From: Eretmocerus hayati
Lineage: Eukaryota > Arthropoda > Insecta > Hymenoptera > Aphelinidae
Reading direction: 5' to 3'
Assembly: GCA_029851415.1 (NCBI GenBank)
Contig: CM056742.1
Location: forward strand, 56,670,454 to 56,734,453
Length of the DNA: 64,000 bases
A program made the position numbers and the translations under genes. The first letter of the stretch is position 1; every line of letters begins with the position of its first letter. The notes under the pieces were generated by a model that saw nothing but the letters and a program-made list of their open reading frames with translations, ran no database searches and was not told the origin of the DNA. Below, one piece after another: positions 36,640 to 47,061 of this stretch.

Positions 36640-37560
36640 AGAGGGAAGTATGAGTTTCAGCGCCGCCGAGCGGCGAAAAATGGCATGCCATGGGAATGCA
36701 TGGGAAGGAGCAGTCGAACGAGTTTAGTGCGTGCTTCGGTCTTGTTATGCATTTAGCTCAAAAACCATAACTCGGATATGGCAACAGTATGGGAGGCAAT
36801 AGTAGGGTTTTAAAAAACGAAGAGTTTGAGTGCTTGTGAGTCCGAATCCGAGCAAAATTGAGTAAATTAGAGCGAATGGAAATTTTTGCCTATGCTTTTT
36901 ATGCGGCCACCGCTCAAGCCAACGTTTCCGCCTTGACTCGCTCCGATATTTTTCTCGCTTCGGGCTCTGTGAATCCTTTAATAATGCTTTGATTGACATG
37001 TATGATAGCTCAAAATTTTCGCAATTAAAAATCTAACAACTTTCTCACTCACTCTTATGAGGTTTGAGCAACGGTTTTCCCAAAAATCGAGGTCAGAAAT
37101 AGAGCATGCAAATTATGCCAATTAGGCGCGTCGTAGGGGTTTTCCTTATTTTCGAGAAAACCATCACTCAAACCCCGTAAGAGTAAGCAAGGAAGTTATC
37201 ATTGAGGGATTCACAGAGCCCGAAGCGAGAAAAATATCGGAGCGAGTCGAGGCAGAATCAGTAGCTTGAGCGGTGGCTGCAACACCCATGCATGCAGAAA
37301 GCATAGGCAAAAGTTTCAACTCGCTCTAATTTACTCAATTTTGCTCGAATTCAGACTCAGAAGCGCCGAACTCTTCGTTTTTGAAAATCCTACAGTCGAC
37401 TCACATACTGTTGCCACATCCAAGCAATGGTTTTTGAGCTAAATGCATAAGAAGACCGAAGCCCGCACTATAAACCCGTTCGACTCCCGTGCGGCGTGCC
37501 ATGCCACTTTCCACCGCTCGGAGGCGCTGAAACTTATACTTCCGATAGCCCATAGCACGT
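36640..37560. mobile_element. ~0.92-kb near-complete palindrome (foldback element)
   Basis: Two arms of about 430 bp are inverted copies around a short centre near 37100. Outer words are aagtatgagtttcagcgcc (left) and ggcgctgaaacttatactt (right). Internal pairs include gcatttagctcaaaaaccat with atggtttttgagctaaatgc, and ctcgcttcgggctctgtgaa with ttcacagagcccgaagcgag. Arms differ by scattered substitutions and small indels, so the element is not recent. No gene is encoded. Confidence 0.85.
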
Positions 37561-37724
37561 TACACGCCACAACCTCACCTTTCGAGCATGACATGAAGAT
37601 CTCTCGATCTCGATATACTTATGTTGTCGTCATATTAGGCTTCCTCTCAACATATCCTCCTTCAATCCAATGCTGATCACGACACTATATAGTGTATACG
37701 GCACAACACGAATTCGAATATCGT

Positions 37725-38160
37725 TTAGCTGAAAAATCAGCTATATTAGCTAAGATTCCAGGGATGTTAGCCGACTGAATCAGCTATTATAAGCTGATTT
37801 TTCGGTGAACGGTTTTTTACTGACACGAATAGCTACTGTAGGTGAATTTCAGTTACATTAGCTGATTTTCAGCTACAATCGCTGATTTATAGCTGATTAT
37901 AATCAGCTATATAGGGCCTCCTGTGGCACAAAATGAGTGAATATCGAACGAATACGCCTTAGTTCGTCGCGACTTGGTCTGAAAAAGTCGTTAATGTGTT
38001 CATGTCGATATTAGAACCCGGATTTGTGGAGTTCTTTCATCAGAATTATCGATTTAAGCGTGATTTTTGTGTTTGCTGATTTGATCAGCAGTTTCACGAC
38101 CCATAGGAGTAATAGCTGATATTTCAGCTATATAATAGCTGATTGATGCTGAGAGAGTGT
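37725..38160. repeat. AGCTGA/TCAGCT palindromic cluster
   Basis: More than a dozen copies of agctga or tcagct, many arranged as inverted pairs (tagctgaaaaatcagcta, agctgattataatcagctat). It lies directly before a CCGTG-type array, to which it is joined by ctgagagagtgtccgtgcc. The reverse word ctctctcag marks the equivalent junction at 11.59 kb. Confidence 0.75.
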
Positions 38161-38640
38161 CCGTGCCTTTCCGTTGGGCATCCATGTCGACGCGGTTTTT
38201 GTTGTCATGGACACTCCATCAGTGTTTCTTCGTATACGTGTTGACCCGTGCATCCGTGTCTATTCATTGTTGATTTCATTATCATCAGCATATCTGTGCG
38301 ATCCCATGCATCCGTGTCTACTCGTTTGGTGAAATTATGGTCGCCTTATCCGTGTGGTTCCGTATCGATGCTTATCCGTTCCGGATTACCATCGTTGTTC
38401 ACCCATGCCTATCCGTCCCGTGAGGTTATCGTCAAAATATCCATATCTATTCGTATATACGTGTCCATCCGTTCGTAGATGAGATAAGCGTCTCATCCGT
38501 GTGCTTCCGTATTCGTGCTCATCAGTCTTCAGAGACTATCGTCATGATATCGGTGTCTGCCGTGTACCCGTGTTCACCCCTTTGCTGGAGTCATTATCAC
38601 CTCACCCGTGTGACTCCATTTCTAGTGATCCCAGACACCC
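38150..38640 (+). repeat. CCGTG-rich dispersed repeat, copy 2
   Basis: Same family and orientation as 10985-11600: ccgttgggcatccatgtcg, gttgtcatggacactcc, tgttgacccgtgcatccgtg. More diverged, and it loses the 200-bp register after about 38400. Confidence 0.8.
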
Positions 38641-39170
38641 CTCTCCCCTCTCATGAGGTTTTTCCAATGAAAAATTTCTGACTCATATATCGACATTTCG
38701 ATCTGATTCCAACGCACCTGTTGACTCTTTCTTGACAATTTTGATCCAGTCAGTTGCATCTGTTGCACAAGCACGCGTTCTAAATATATCGAGACAAGAT
38801 GCTGGTTGACGTCTCCATGAATGCAACCCCAGAGAACTTTTAGTTCTGAGAGAGTTCCATTGGAGCTTTTTTGGGCTTCCGGACAATGATAACGGAGTTC
38901 TTCTGGATTCCTGTCGGAATAGCGAAATCTGACATCCATCAGAGCTTCGAAAACGATGATAAAGGAACTCTGAAGGAGCTCATAATGAATCCCAACTGAA
39001 TTCATCCCCGCCACCGCAGGAGCCTCATAAGCGTCACTCAATCGGCACTCGTGAGATCGAGGTGGATTCCGTTAATTTTTTTCACAAAAACGCCTACGCA
39101 CAGAAATTCTTTGATATGATTTGATATTTCCAAAAAGTACGGAGAATCAACACATCATTTGGAGAAAAAT
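38641..39170 (-). other. Possible relic exon, unrecognised
   Basis: On the minus strand a 139-codon frame (39041-38622) of ordinary composition includes a good donor-like site (gtcaacag/gtgcgt near 38714). A second frame over the same bases is also open, so coding is not certain. No family recognised. Confidence 0.2.
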
Positions 39171-39255
39171 ATATTGTGCACCAGTGGATTTTGATCCCAG
39201 GACCTTCAGATTACTGGCCTTGGACTTACGCCACTTGGCTATCCTGATTCTTCAA
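39170..39255 (-). other. tRNA-like (possible SINE) fragment
   Basis: The minus strand reads tcaggatagccaagtggcgt, close to a polymerase III A box (TRGCNNAGTGG). About 30 bp further on, ggtcctgggatcaaaatccac is a weak B box. A full cloverleaf does not form convincingly, so this is a degenerate tRNA or the head of a tRNA-derived SINE. Confidence 0.35.
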
Positions 39256-39745
39256 TGTTGAAGTTGAAGAAAATTGTACAAAGGTTACCAACACTCAGAG
39301 TTATCATCCTGGAAAGGAATATACTAACCTCAAATATTCACCGTATCATCCGATTCCATCGAAAATTATGAAATAAAGATGAAACATGTCAAATTTCACG
39401 GGGAATCATGATCTGCATTCTAACTGAGATATAATCCTCAAAATAGGATATAGATCTCTAGAGACCGATTGAGGCGTGGTGAATCTTTCTGATAATAACT
39501 GAATTTCATTTCAAGCTATTTTTCTCCGTTCTTGCAATTGATTGAATCACTTCAATGAAGTTTTCGAATCCAATATCACTGATACCATCACCTTTCAAAA
39601 GAGAATTTAATCTCAAGAAAACCGGCGACGCTCAAGAATTTTATTGATCCGTCGGCGTTCCAAAAGAGCTCCGAGAACACTCATTCTTAGTCCTGGATTG
39701 CTTCCCAATGAGTTCCTCCATAACTCCCATAATCTTCTTTTGGGA
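39256..39745. other. No gene seen
   Basis: AT-rich unique sequence between a tRNA-like fragment and an inverted CCGTG-type repeat; nothing supportable. Confidence 0.35.
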
Positions 39746-39749
39746 TTCG

Positions 39750-40500
39750 GGTACACGCGAGAATAAGGATACGGAGACACACGGATGAGGCGACCATGGT
39801 ATCTGCCAGCGGATGAACACGGATATAGTGACGATAGTCTCTCAAAAGCGAGAAGTACTCGAACACTACCCCTAATACAGATAAGGAATCACACGGATAA
39901 GACGGCAATGAAATCTTCACGCGGATGGACATGGAGGCACGGAGTCGAAAGGACATGCGGATGATAGTAGAGTCTCCACCGGATCGGCACGGGCACACGG
40001 ATTGATACGGATACAGAGTCCCCTGGAAGAATCGACCATAAGATCAGCAGATGGGTAGACAAGGATGCACGATCTCGCACAGAAATGGAGTCACACGGGT
40101 GAAGCGACAATGACATCGGAAAAAGGGTAGATACGGATCCACCGACAGGAACGGGTTGGACGACGACAGTCCCTCAAAACGAATAGGCACGGGTCAACAC
40201 GGATACTGCGCAAAACGGATGAGGTGGCCGTAACAACGTGAAGAAGACACGGATGCCCAACGGATAGGCACGGATACGGAGTCGCACAGATGAGCGGCAA
40301 TGACATCGGCAACAGGTCGATATGGGTACACGGATGGGCACGGGTACGACGACGACAGTCTCTAAAAATGGATAGGCACGGGTGCATGGGTTCACGGATG
40401 GGTACGGGTATGACGACGACAGTCCCTCAAAGTGGATAGGCACGGGTGCACGGGTCATCACGAATACGGAGCAACACGGATGAAGTGACCATAATAATGC
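39750..40500 (-). repeat. CCGTG-rich dispersed repeat, copy 3 (inverted)
   Basis: Dense cacggat, cacgggt and acggagtc words, the reverse complement of the family at 11 and 38 kb. Landmarks gatgcccaacggatagg, gacgacgacagtccctcaaa and aatgacatcggcaacaggt recur in register. Confidence 0.85.
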
Positions 40501-41425
40501 CATGCGCTGCACAACATTCTTCATGAAAATTCTATTAAAATAGTTCATTCTTGATCATGCAGCTTCCTTCATATATTCTCGTTCGAAAATGTTTCTAATT
40601 AGCTCAACTTTGTAATGGCGCTCGCCGATATGTGACCCATCACCGCGTCACGTAATGTTTCCTTGCATTAGGTAATTATGATTTCCAAACGTAACGGACC
40701 ATTACATTATATAATCAGGGAAACGATTACGGAATTGACTGTAACGAAGTGGTACATTACTGAATGTCCGGGAGATTTTGTATGAAAGGCCTCGAGTAAC
40801 AAAGAGGAGGGGCAGTTTTTCTCCTCGCGAGATCGAGTGTGTGATCTAGACGTATACCTTACCGTGGGCCCCGCCTGGAGGCACCGGAAGGCGGCGCGGC
40901 GCGTCATCGCAAAACAGTGAAAGCGTGATCGTTCCATCAAGCGAAGATCAGAGCAAAGCCCGCGCAGTGTAGAGATCGGGACGGAGGGAGGCCATGACAG
41001 CGGTCTCTCTCTCTCCGTGTTCATGATTCAGTGACTTTGTGAAGCAAGTGCCGCGTGTGCCGCTGTAACGCGCATCAAGACTGTGGGAAGGTGTCCGTGA
41101 CTAGTTCGAGTATGGGACGGCATCAAACGTGTGAGAATGAGATACACCAACTTGTCCGAGACTACGTGTGGGGCAAATAAACGCCACTTCATTTTTTCGT
41201 CAATCCTTGGTTTATCATTTTTGAAGAGTGGTTATTCTTATCAAGATTCCACCCCTCCTGACTGCCCTTACGATATGAACGAGAGTGGCTGCCACAAAGT
41301 CGCTTAGTTTTTGCTGAAAAATGTTCAAAGAACCTTGTTCGAACGTTTTTTTTCCGTCCTGCTTCCTTTCATTATTAAACCAAAGATCCTCAATATAAGA
41401 ACAAAGCCTCCTTGCTCTTGTTGAT
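40501..41425. other. No gene seen
   Basis: Unique sequence. 40600-40790 is rich in gtaatg and cattac words. A 105-codon minus frame (41024-40707) carries no domain I recognise. Confidence 0.35.
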
Positions 41426-41429
41426 AACA

Positions 41430-41960
41430 TGAAACGGGCAGTTGCGGATGCCCAACAAATAGGCACGGATACGTAATTACACGGATGGAGTGGCCATAAC
41501 AATATGAAACGGGTAGACACGCATCCCAAACGGATAGGTACGGATCCGGAGTCACACGGATGAGCAGCAATGACATCGGCAACGGGTTAATACGGGTATA
41601 CGGGTGGACACGGGTATACGGATGGACACGGGTATGACGACGACAGTCCTTCAAAACGAATAGGCACGGGTGCACGGGTCAAGACGGATACGGAGCCACA
41701 CGGATGAAGTGGCCATAACAACATAAAACGGGTTAACACGGATGCCCAATGGATAGACACGGATACGGAATCACAGGTGCACTGGTACACACGTAGAAGA
41801 GAGCTTGTAAGCACATGGCAGCTAACGGACATACTACATGACACTACCTTCCTTGTTTCACGGAGAGACATGGACGCTTACGGGAAAAGTGGTTTTTTGA
41901 ACGGATGCATTTCAATTCATTACATGGATATACACAAAGCGAATGCGAATAACCGAAGCC
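41430..41960 (-). repeat. CCGTG-rich dispersed repeat, copy 4 (inverted)
   Basis: Two to three ~200-220-bp units with gatgcccaacaaatagg, gcatcccaaacggatagg and gatgcccaatggatagac as register marks. Its outer flank (cgtagaagagagcttgtaag, cacggagagacatggacgc) is the inverse of the flank of copy 1 at 11.04-11.16 kb, so the family has defined non-repetitive ends and behaves as a mobile unit. Confidence 0.85.
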
Positions 41961-42351
41961 TTTCAAAACGCTTCACTCGTATAGTTTTTGTTGACTCTGA
42001 CGATTGATTATGGGCCAAGGAAAGTGAGTATCGATTCTTGGAGAGTGATCATCTCGTTGACCATTGGCACAAACATAGCAAAGATCGGAAAAATCGATTC
42101 CATTCCAACAACCCCAAGCGGATAACTCAGATTCTTGTTGAGATCGTTCCTGAAAAAACCCCGAATTATATCCCACAGGGATATCCCATGTTCCTACACC
42201 TTCGACTCTTTGACTTGCCGTGCTCCGCTACAAGTCTCACTCCAGGAAATGATCAAAACACGATCCCAGGTAAAATATTGGAGCTCTGATGAGATACCGT
42301 AACAATTTGGCCACGCTGCTCATGTCATCATTTGAAAGGCTGGTGAGATAT

Positions 42352-42845
42352 GTACATATGAGGTGATTCACATCAACTCTCCGAGCTCATTTTTTGCACC
42401 CAAGGACAGCTTCTTTTGAGCGCTCTGAACTGCTCACTCATTGCACTTAGAAAGAGATAGTCATTCCCACCCGACGTATTTTTCCCTCAGCTTTCTGATG
42501 ATTTGAAGGCTGGCTCTCCGAATTTCGGCCAACCTAATCTCAAAAATTGGCTTCCAATATTCAAAAGTGCTATAACTCAATATTCCATATCTTCAAACTT
42601 TCCTAGTCATTCTGAATGAAAAGATCAGACAATGTTACATCGAAAAAACTGATGAAGGAATGGGTCCCGTCGGAGATTACCGGGCGTCAGTGAGAATCCA
42701 CAGGGTCTCTCCCGACGTATTTCCATCAACTCCTCGATGGTGAACTCTGATTCCCAAATTTCCGTCAATATAGCCTCAATAATTCGCCCCCAAAGTTTGA
42801 AAGAGCTACAAGTCAAATTCCATATTTTGATATTCTTCAGATATT
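42352..42845. repeat. Outer inverted arm, left of Polinton
   Basis: This segment is the inverted counterpart of 62690-63252 at roughly 70-80 percent by eye. Shared words in inverted register include gtgattcacatcaactctcc, gaatttcggccaacctaatc, aaagtttgaaagagctaca and gaactctgattccc. The right copy contains ~65 bp of extra sequence near 62870-62935. No gene is present. The outermost shared bases are at about 42352 and 63252. Confidence 0.75.
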
Positions 42846-44825
42846 TTCCATCAGAGAATCCATAATTCTCGTGATTTGATGAGTCAAATCAGGGCATCGA
42901 CCATAAATCCACCCAAAAAAATTAAAGAAAACCGGTATTTTTGGGCTCTCCTTCAGGAGTATTCAAATGAGTTACATTGGAAACTTTTTCCATGCTTTCA
43001 AAGCATTATTTTCCCAAGGAATCCTATTTTTCATCAAGACATTGCTACTTATGCTCTCCAAACAAATCTGAAATCTTCAAAACGGGCATTCCTTTCCAAA
43101 ATAGAATAGCACTATCTTTGGAACCTATCTTAACGTACTTTTTTAGTGATTCTAAGTAAGAATTAGTCACCTCCAGATTAAAAAATGTCGAAACGTGATC
43201 AAAAGGCGGGAAACAGCTTCCGGGCACTTTCCAGACGATTGAAAAGTTTTCTTGTGCACGCACTTGTAATTATACTTCTGAATTAGTTGCTCATGCGATT
43301 TTTATTACATAATCGAAGTCCATCGAAAAACAGATGAGGATTGAATGGCTACCATTTGATGCATTCTAGCGATTCCATCGTCGTATTCATACTGTGATTC
43401 ACAAAAGAATGATATTTGCTTCATTAAGGCTGGTCCAAAGAGAATCCGGATACTTTGCCCGATAGATGGCGTACTGCATGTGCGATGGGAGATTATGAAT
43501 CAATTTTTCGCCTCATAGTATTTCAACCTCACATTTTCGACCCAAACGGAATATGGCAACTGAAACACCATGATATTTCCCATCGAATGAGTTATTCCAC
43601 ACCTGAGGATTCATTCTATATCTCCAGAAAATCGTAGTTCTTTGCCTGGCTGAGCAAGTTATACTGCTCGATGCTCACGCTAGTTCAAGTTTTTTGCGAG
43701 CTAGATTCAGAATTTTCGGGCGTGGGAGGGCTCATTCGACAGGTAATTCCAATCCACAGGTGGGCCACTGATATGGGCCAAAACTGTTCCGTTTTTGAGT
43801 AACGAATCGGAATAGGTGAGGATGCGCTCTGTCCCACCAAAAAATTGGCTCCAAGTTTTTCTCGGTTCCTAATGAATGGAATGCCATGAAACTTTGCATG
43901 GTATCGTGTTATGAGATATCACAGGTGGGCTATTATCTGAGTAACACATTCAGTGCCAATAAAAGCGTATGAACAATGATACCGCTCTCAGAATCATTGC
44001 ATGTAGCCGCAACCTGAAAGTACGCTGGTGCGTGTCTGGTTACGGTTTTGCGCGGACTCCGGACTAGCCTTAACAGGATGTGGAAGAATTGATCTTGCTA
44101 CTCAATTTCGTATCTACATCTCACTCAAATGCAGAAAATGGGACATTTGGGTGCTCCATAAATATGATAATGAAACTCACACAGTAATACTTTCATTCCC
44201 TTGTGAATTTAATTCAACATGAAACTCCGAAAACAGTTTTCAACAATTAACGTGCAACCATGTATCAGCACATCATATACTTATACTTTAATATGATCAT
44301 GAATTTCATGACACTCTTATTATCAGTTACCAACGAAACATTAACTATGGTGCCTCCGCTTTCTATTCAAAACAAGTTGATTCCAAAGTTTCATATTTGG
44401 CGTCGCCTTACTGGGAAGTTCGGCGTCACTTACCTGGGAAGTGCCCTGGAAGCTTTTCTTTGCCATATTAATCATCTTCCCACACTTTCACGAATCTTTT
44501 TATTTAGGATCACTAAAAAAGTAAGTTGACGTAAGTTTCAAAGACACTCCTATTCTATTTTGGAAAGGAATGCCTGTTTCAAAGATTTCAGATTCATTTC
44601 TAGGGCATAAGTGCCAATGTCTTGATATGGAAATAGGACTTGTTGGGGAGCCCATGCTTTAAAGGCATGGGAAAAGTTTCTAGTATAGTTTATTCGAATA
44701 CTCCTGAACGAGAGCCCAAAATACAGTTTTTTTCCATTTTTAGGGTGGTTCCATGGCCAAGGCCCTGATTCTACTCAAAAGATACTTCTAATCACGAGAA
44801 TCAAGTTGAGAGAATGAATGAACAC
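42845..44825. mobile_element. ~2-kb foldback element in the left arm
   Basis: Inverted arms: 42845-~43260 pairs with ~44400-44825. Examples are gaatactcctgaacgagagc against its inverse gctctccttcaggagtattc, and tattttggaaaggaatgcct against gcattcctttccaaaatag. The centre (43.3-44.4 kb) is unique and non-coding. The corresponding place in the right arm lacks it, so it inserted after the arms were formed or copied. Confidence 0.75.
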
Positions 44826-45089
44826 GATGCTAAGGTCATACGCGACAAGGGATATGTCAGATTACTCGAGCGTTCCCAGCTCACTCGTAAAAAATCTTCC
44901 AAATAAGATTCCTAAAAAGGCGCTCGGCCGGTGATTTCAATTCTTGTTGGAAATTAATGTCCAAATGAGGTATGAACAAGTCCCAAAATAATCTCAGAGG
45001 GGTTCCTTCCTCGAAAAAAATGCAAACTGGCGCACCGTGTTTTTCAACCCGTTCAATCTGTTCAGCGCGAGTATTAGGGAATTCCTCTC

Positions 45090-45560
45090 AGTCAGGGGTG
45101 CGACACTCCCAGAAACGCTTCCGGCTCGAGAAAGTGGCTAAACTCGGTACTTCAATGCGATCTTGGGCTTGAATGATAGGTGGCACATCTAATAATCAAT
45201 ATTGATGAGAATCGGGGCGTGGCATGAATGAATAAGGGAAACATGCAATCTCTCACGTCTTTTTTGATTTTTCCGTCATAAGTCGAAAGTAGATGAACTA
45301 TGGGGGTACGAGCGCACCCGGCACAAGCACACCCGGCACGATCACCTCCCCCCCCTCTTCCGCGCACCCGGCACGAGCGCGGCCGGCAAAAACACCCCCT
45401 CCCCCGGTATGAGCGCACCCGACACGAGCGCAATGGTGTCTTTTTTTGTTTTGTGTATGCGTGTGCGTGTGTGTGTGTATGTGTGTCAGCCAGAATAGCT
45501 CAGTGGGAGAGCGTCATGGCAGCAGATCATGAGGTCCACGGTTCGATCCCGGGTTTCGGT
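45090..45560. repeat. Polinton left terminal inverted repeat
   Basis: Order from outside inward: gctaaactcggtacttcaa and cttgggcttgaatgataggt; then actatgggggtacgagcgca and repeats of gagcgcacccggcac; a (TG)n tract; then a tRNA-Phe-like sequence. The same order, inverted, is found at 61258-62280. The C-rich/GT-rich block makes frames open by chance (45300-45635), and these are not genes. Confidence 0.8.
45489..45560 (+). other. tRNA-Phe-like sequence in left terminal repeat, degenerate
   Basis: Starts GCCAGAATAGCTCAGTGGGA and ends GGTTCGATCCCGGGTTTCGG, with a full A box and B box and followed by nine T, a good polymerase III terminator. D and T arms pair. The acceptor stem has one mismatch. 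The anticodon arm pairs only with a two-base insertion and lacks U33, so no Phe anticodon is present. Likely a decayed tRNA or tRNA-derived promoter rather than a working tRNA. Confidence 0.6.
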
Positions 45561-45570
45561 TTTTTTTTGT

Positions 45571-45915
45571 TCAATCTTCTTCTTCCACGATGTCTATGCC
45601 CAGCACTTGGATACGGGCATGATCATCCATTTTGATGCCACTGCTTAGAATTTTTTCCACATATACCCTCAACCTGAGCAGATACAGTTTTGTGCTCCTA
45701 CATCCATCTCTCAAATATCGATCGATATCTTCGATGATAGAGAGTGAGGGATATTCCTGGTTTTTGTCAATTTTGAAATAATAGGAGATGATGTCAGCAA
45801 TCCATAGCGAGTTATCTAGTATATTGTATTCTATGGGCGCGGTCTCAGAGCACTCCTTGCATGCATCGTCCTCGCGATGGGAATTGACACTAATGGCTGT
45901 TTCGCCAGGCATCAT
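45571..45915 (-). CDS. Polinton small acidic protein, unknown function
   Basis: A 114-residue intact frame, the leftmost gene, ending 10 bp from the tRNA-like sequence. Acidic, with predicted helices (LWIADIISYYFKI, LYLLRLRVYVEKILS) and an acidic tail (DIVEEED). No family recognised. A CCAAT box with the element's shared GC-rich motif lies about 190 bp upstream (46089-46121) and probably drives it. It could be a structural or assembly factor, but nothing in the sequence says so. Confidence 0.6.
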   Translation of the reverse strand: MMPGETAISVNSHREDDACKECSETAPIEYNILDNSLWIADIISYYFKIDKNQEYPSLSIIEDIDRYLRDGCRSTKLYLLRLRVYVEKILSSGIKMDDHARIQVLGIDIVEEED

Positions 45916-46076
45916 CTTCCAATCTTTTGATTCCGGATAGCTCCCCTAGGACATCACTCTCTCTTCTCTCTTTGAATTCCCATCCTCATTTAGGAAATAA
46001 CGCGGACGAAGAGACAGAATACCATGGTTGACTCCTTGTCGAATGATCCAGCCACACTGTGTTCGCCTGCTTCATA

Positions 46077-46121
46077 CCCTGAGGATCCGAGCCACCGATG
46101 CCGCAGCTGAGCGCTCATTGG
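46077..46121 (-). promoter_or_regulatory. Polinton promoter module 1 (CCAAT + GC motif)
   Basis: On the minus strand ccaat (46121-46117) is followed by cagctgcggcatcggtggct (46108-46089), nearly identical to the module upstream of the polymerase gene. The TATA position is weak (gggtatgaag). It probably serves the gene at 45571-45915. Confidence 0.55.
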
Positions 46122-46258
46122 CCGGCATCTCACAGTCTGCTGTTCATTGGTTGTTGCAGGACTCAACCTGCAAAGGTCGGATTGGTGGGGGCCCCAGCCA
46201 CGCCCACACCTGTGGAGTACAGCGAATATCTTCACTCCTCCAATGCTATCACGGCTCG

Positions 46259-46456
46259 TTAACGATCTTCTATCTTGCGATGAGAGTCGTCATTTTTCAA
46301 CTTCTTGTACTCACTCGTGTTTGTCTGAGAGTTTGTAGAAGATGACGATGAAGATGTCCGAGTGTAACTCTTCCACTCAGAAGGTCCATTTCTCTTCTGC
46401 TTACTCTCATCCAAGAGGAGAGTGCGCTGTTCACAGTTGCTTGGTTGGTTCCCCAT
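46259..46456 (-). CDS. Polinton small protein, probable N-myristoylation
   Basis: A 65-residue intact frame beginning MGNQPSNC: Gly2 with Ser6 fits the N-myristoyltransferase recognition pattern, and Cys8 could be palmitoylated. The rest is Ser/Thr- and Lys-rich and probably unstructured (RTSSSSSSTNSQTNT). A TATA box (TATAAATA) lies 34-41 bp upstream at 46490-46497. The lipid anchor suggests a membrane-associated role; this is inference, as I know no assigned function for it. Confidence 0.6.
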   Translation of the reverse strand: MGNQPSNCEQRTLLLDESKQKRNGPSEWKSYTRTSSSSSSTNSQTNTSEYKKLKNDDSHRKIEDR

Positions 46457-46478
46457 TATGGAATGATGATCGTACTAA

Positions 46479-47004
46479 TTATTGCACAGTATTTATAGTC
46501 TCCCACTCCATCTCTTCACAATCTGTGACTGTGTGATCTTGCAAGAATTTTCGGATGAGTTTAACATCATGAACAGCACAGATCACAGTATTAGACTTTG
46601 TATGATTTGAACAAACGGTGACTTGTTTCTGGTGATACAGCTCATCTAAGGACAGATATCCTGACTCCTCGATATCTTGAATATTGAAACGAAAACGTTC
46701 CAGCCAAGACTGTTTGATCGAGCCATTGACATAGACGAGATCTGCATCGCTTAGCACTTCTCTCAGGACATTACCAACTTTTGTGTATGGCACTTGTCCA
46801 GAACTCCAAGAAATACCATGATACTTATTCTGAAGCCTTCGATTCGTATTCCTATTCTTTTCTGAGAGCCGTTTCCAAGAGAAAGGCTCCTTGAACAGGA
46901 ATACCACTGGATCTTTTTCTATGAAGAGGCGCTACGGCCAACTCTTTTAAGATAAAATCGTTGCCAGGCTGTTTGAAGCCTTGCATGTCCACAACGTACG
47001 CCAT
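46479..47004 (-). pseudogene. Polinton RNase-H-like (DEDD-type?) protein, frameshifted
   Basis: From the ATG at 47004 (MAYVVDMQGF) the frame is lost in an A-run near 46910 and resumes one base away to the stop at 46479, about 175 codons in all. The N-terminal pattern VVDMQGF...DFILKELAV resembles motif I of DEDD exonucleases with Gln in place of Glu. Later blocks are YHGISWSSGQVPYTKVGNVL, KQSWLERFRFN and VCSNH...CAVHDVKLIRKFL, the last with metal-binding-like Cys/His. It belongs to a family often seen in arthropod Polintons whose role is unsettled; the nuclease fold is inference. TATA-like ggataaaagg lies at 47041-47050. A diverged paralogue lies at the right end (59253-59889). Confidence 0.6.
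46490..46497 (-). promoter_or_regulatory. TATA box
   Basis: TATAAATA on the minus strand, 34 bp before the ATG of the probable myristoylated protein, lying within the 3' end of the upstream gene. Confidence 0.5.
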
Positions 47005-47061
47005 CTCTCCAGAGACTGATCTCATCTCACGCTCTCTCCTCCTTTTATCCAACTTCTCTCA

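Noticed and set aside
45489..45560. Calling the left tRNA-like sequence a functional tRNA
   Set aside because: The anticodon arm needs an insertion to pair and the base before the anticodon is not T; only the promoter boxes are intact.
45300..45635. 111-codon ORF with HP-rich and CVCVCVS stretches
   Set aside because: Reads through the terminal repeat, the (TG)n tract and the tRNA-like sequence; the mirrored reading at 61234-61470 confirms it is repeat-derived.
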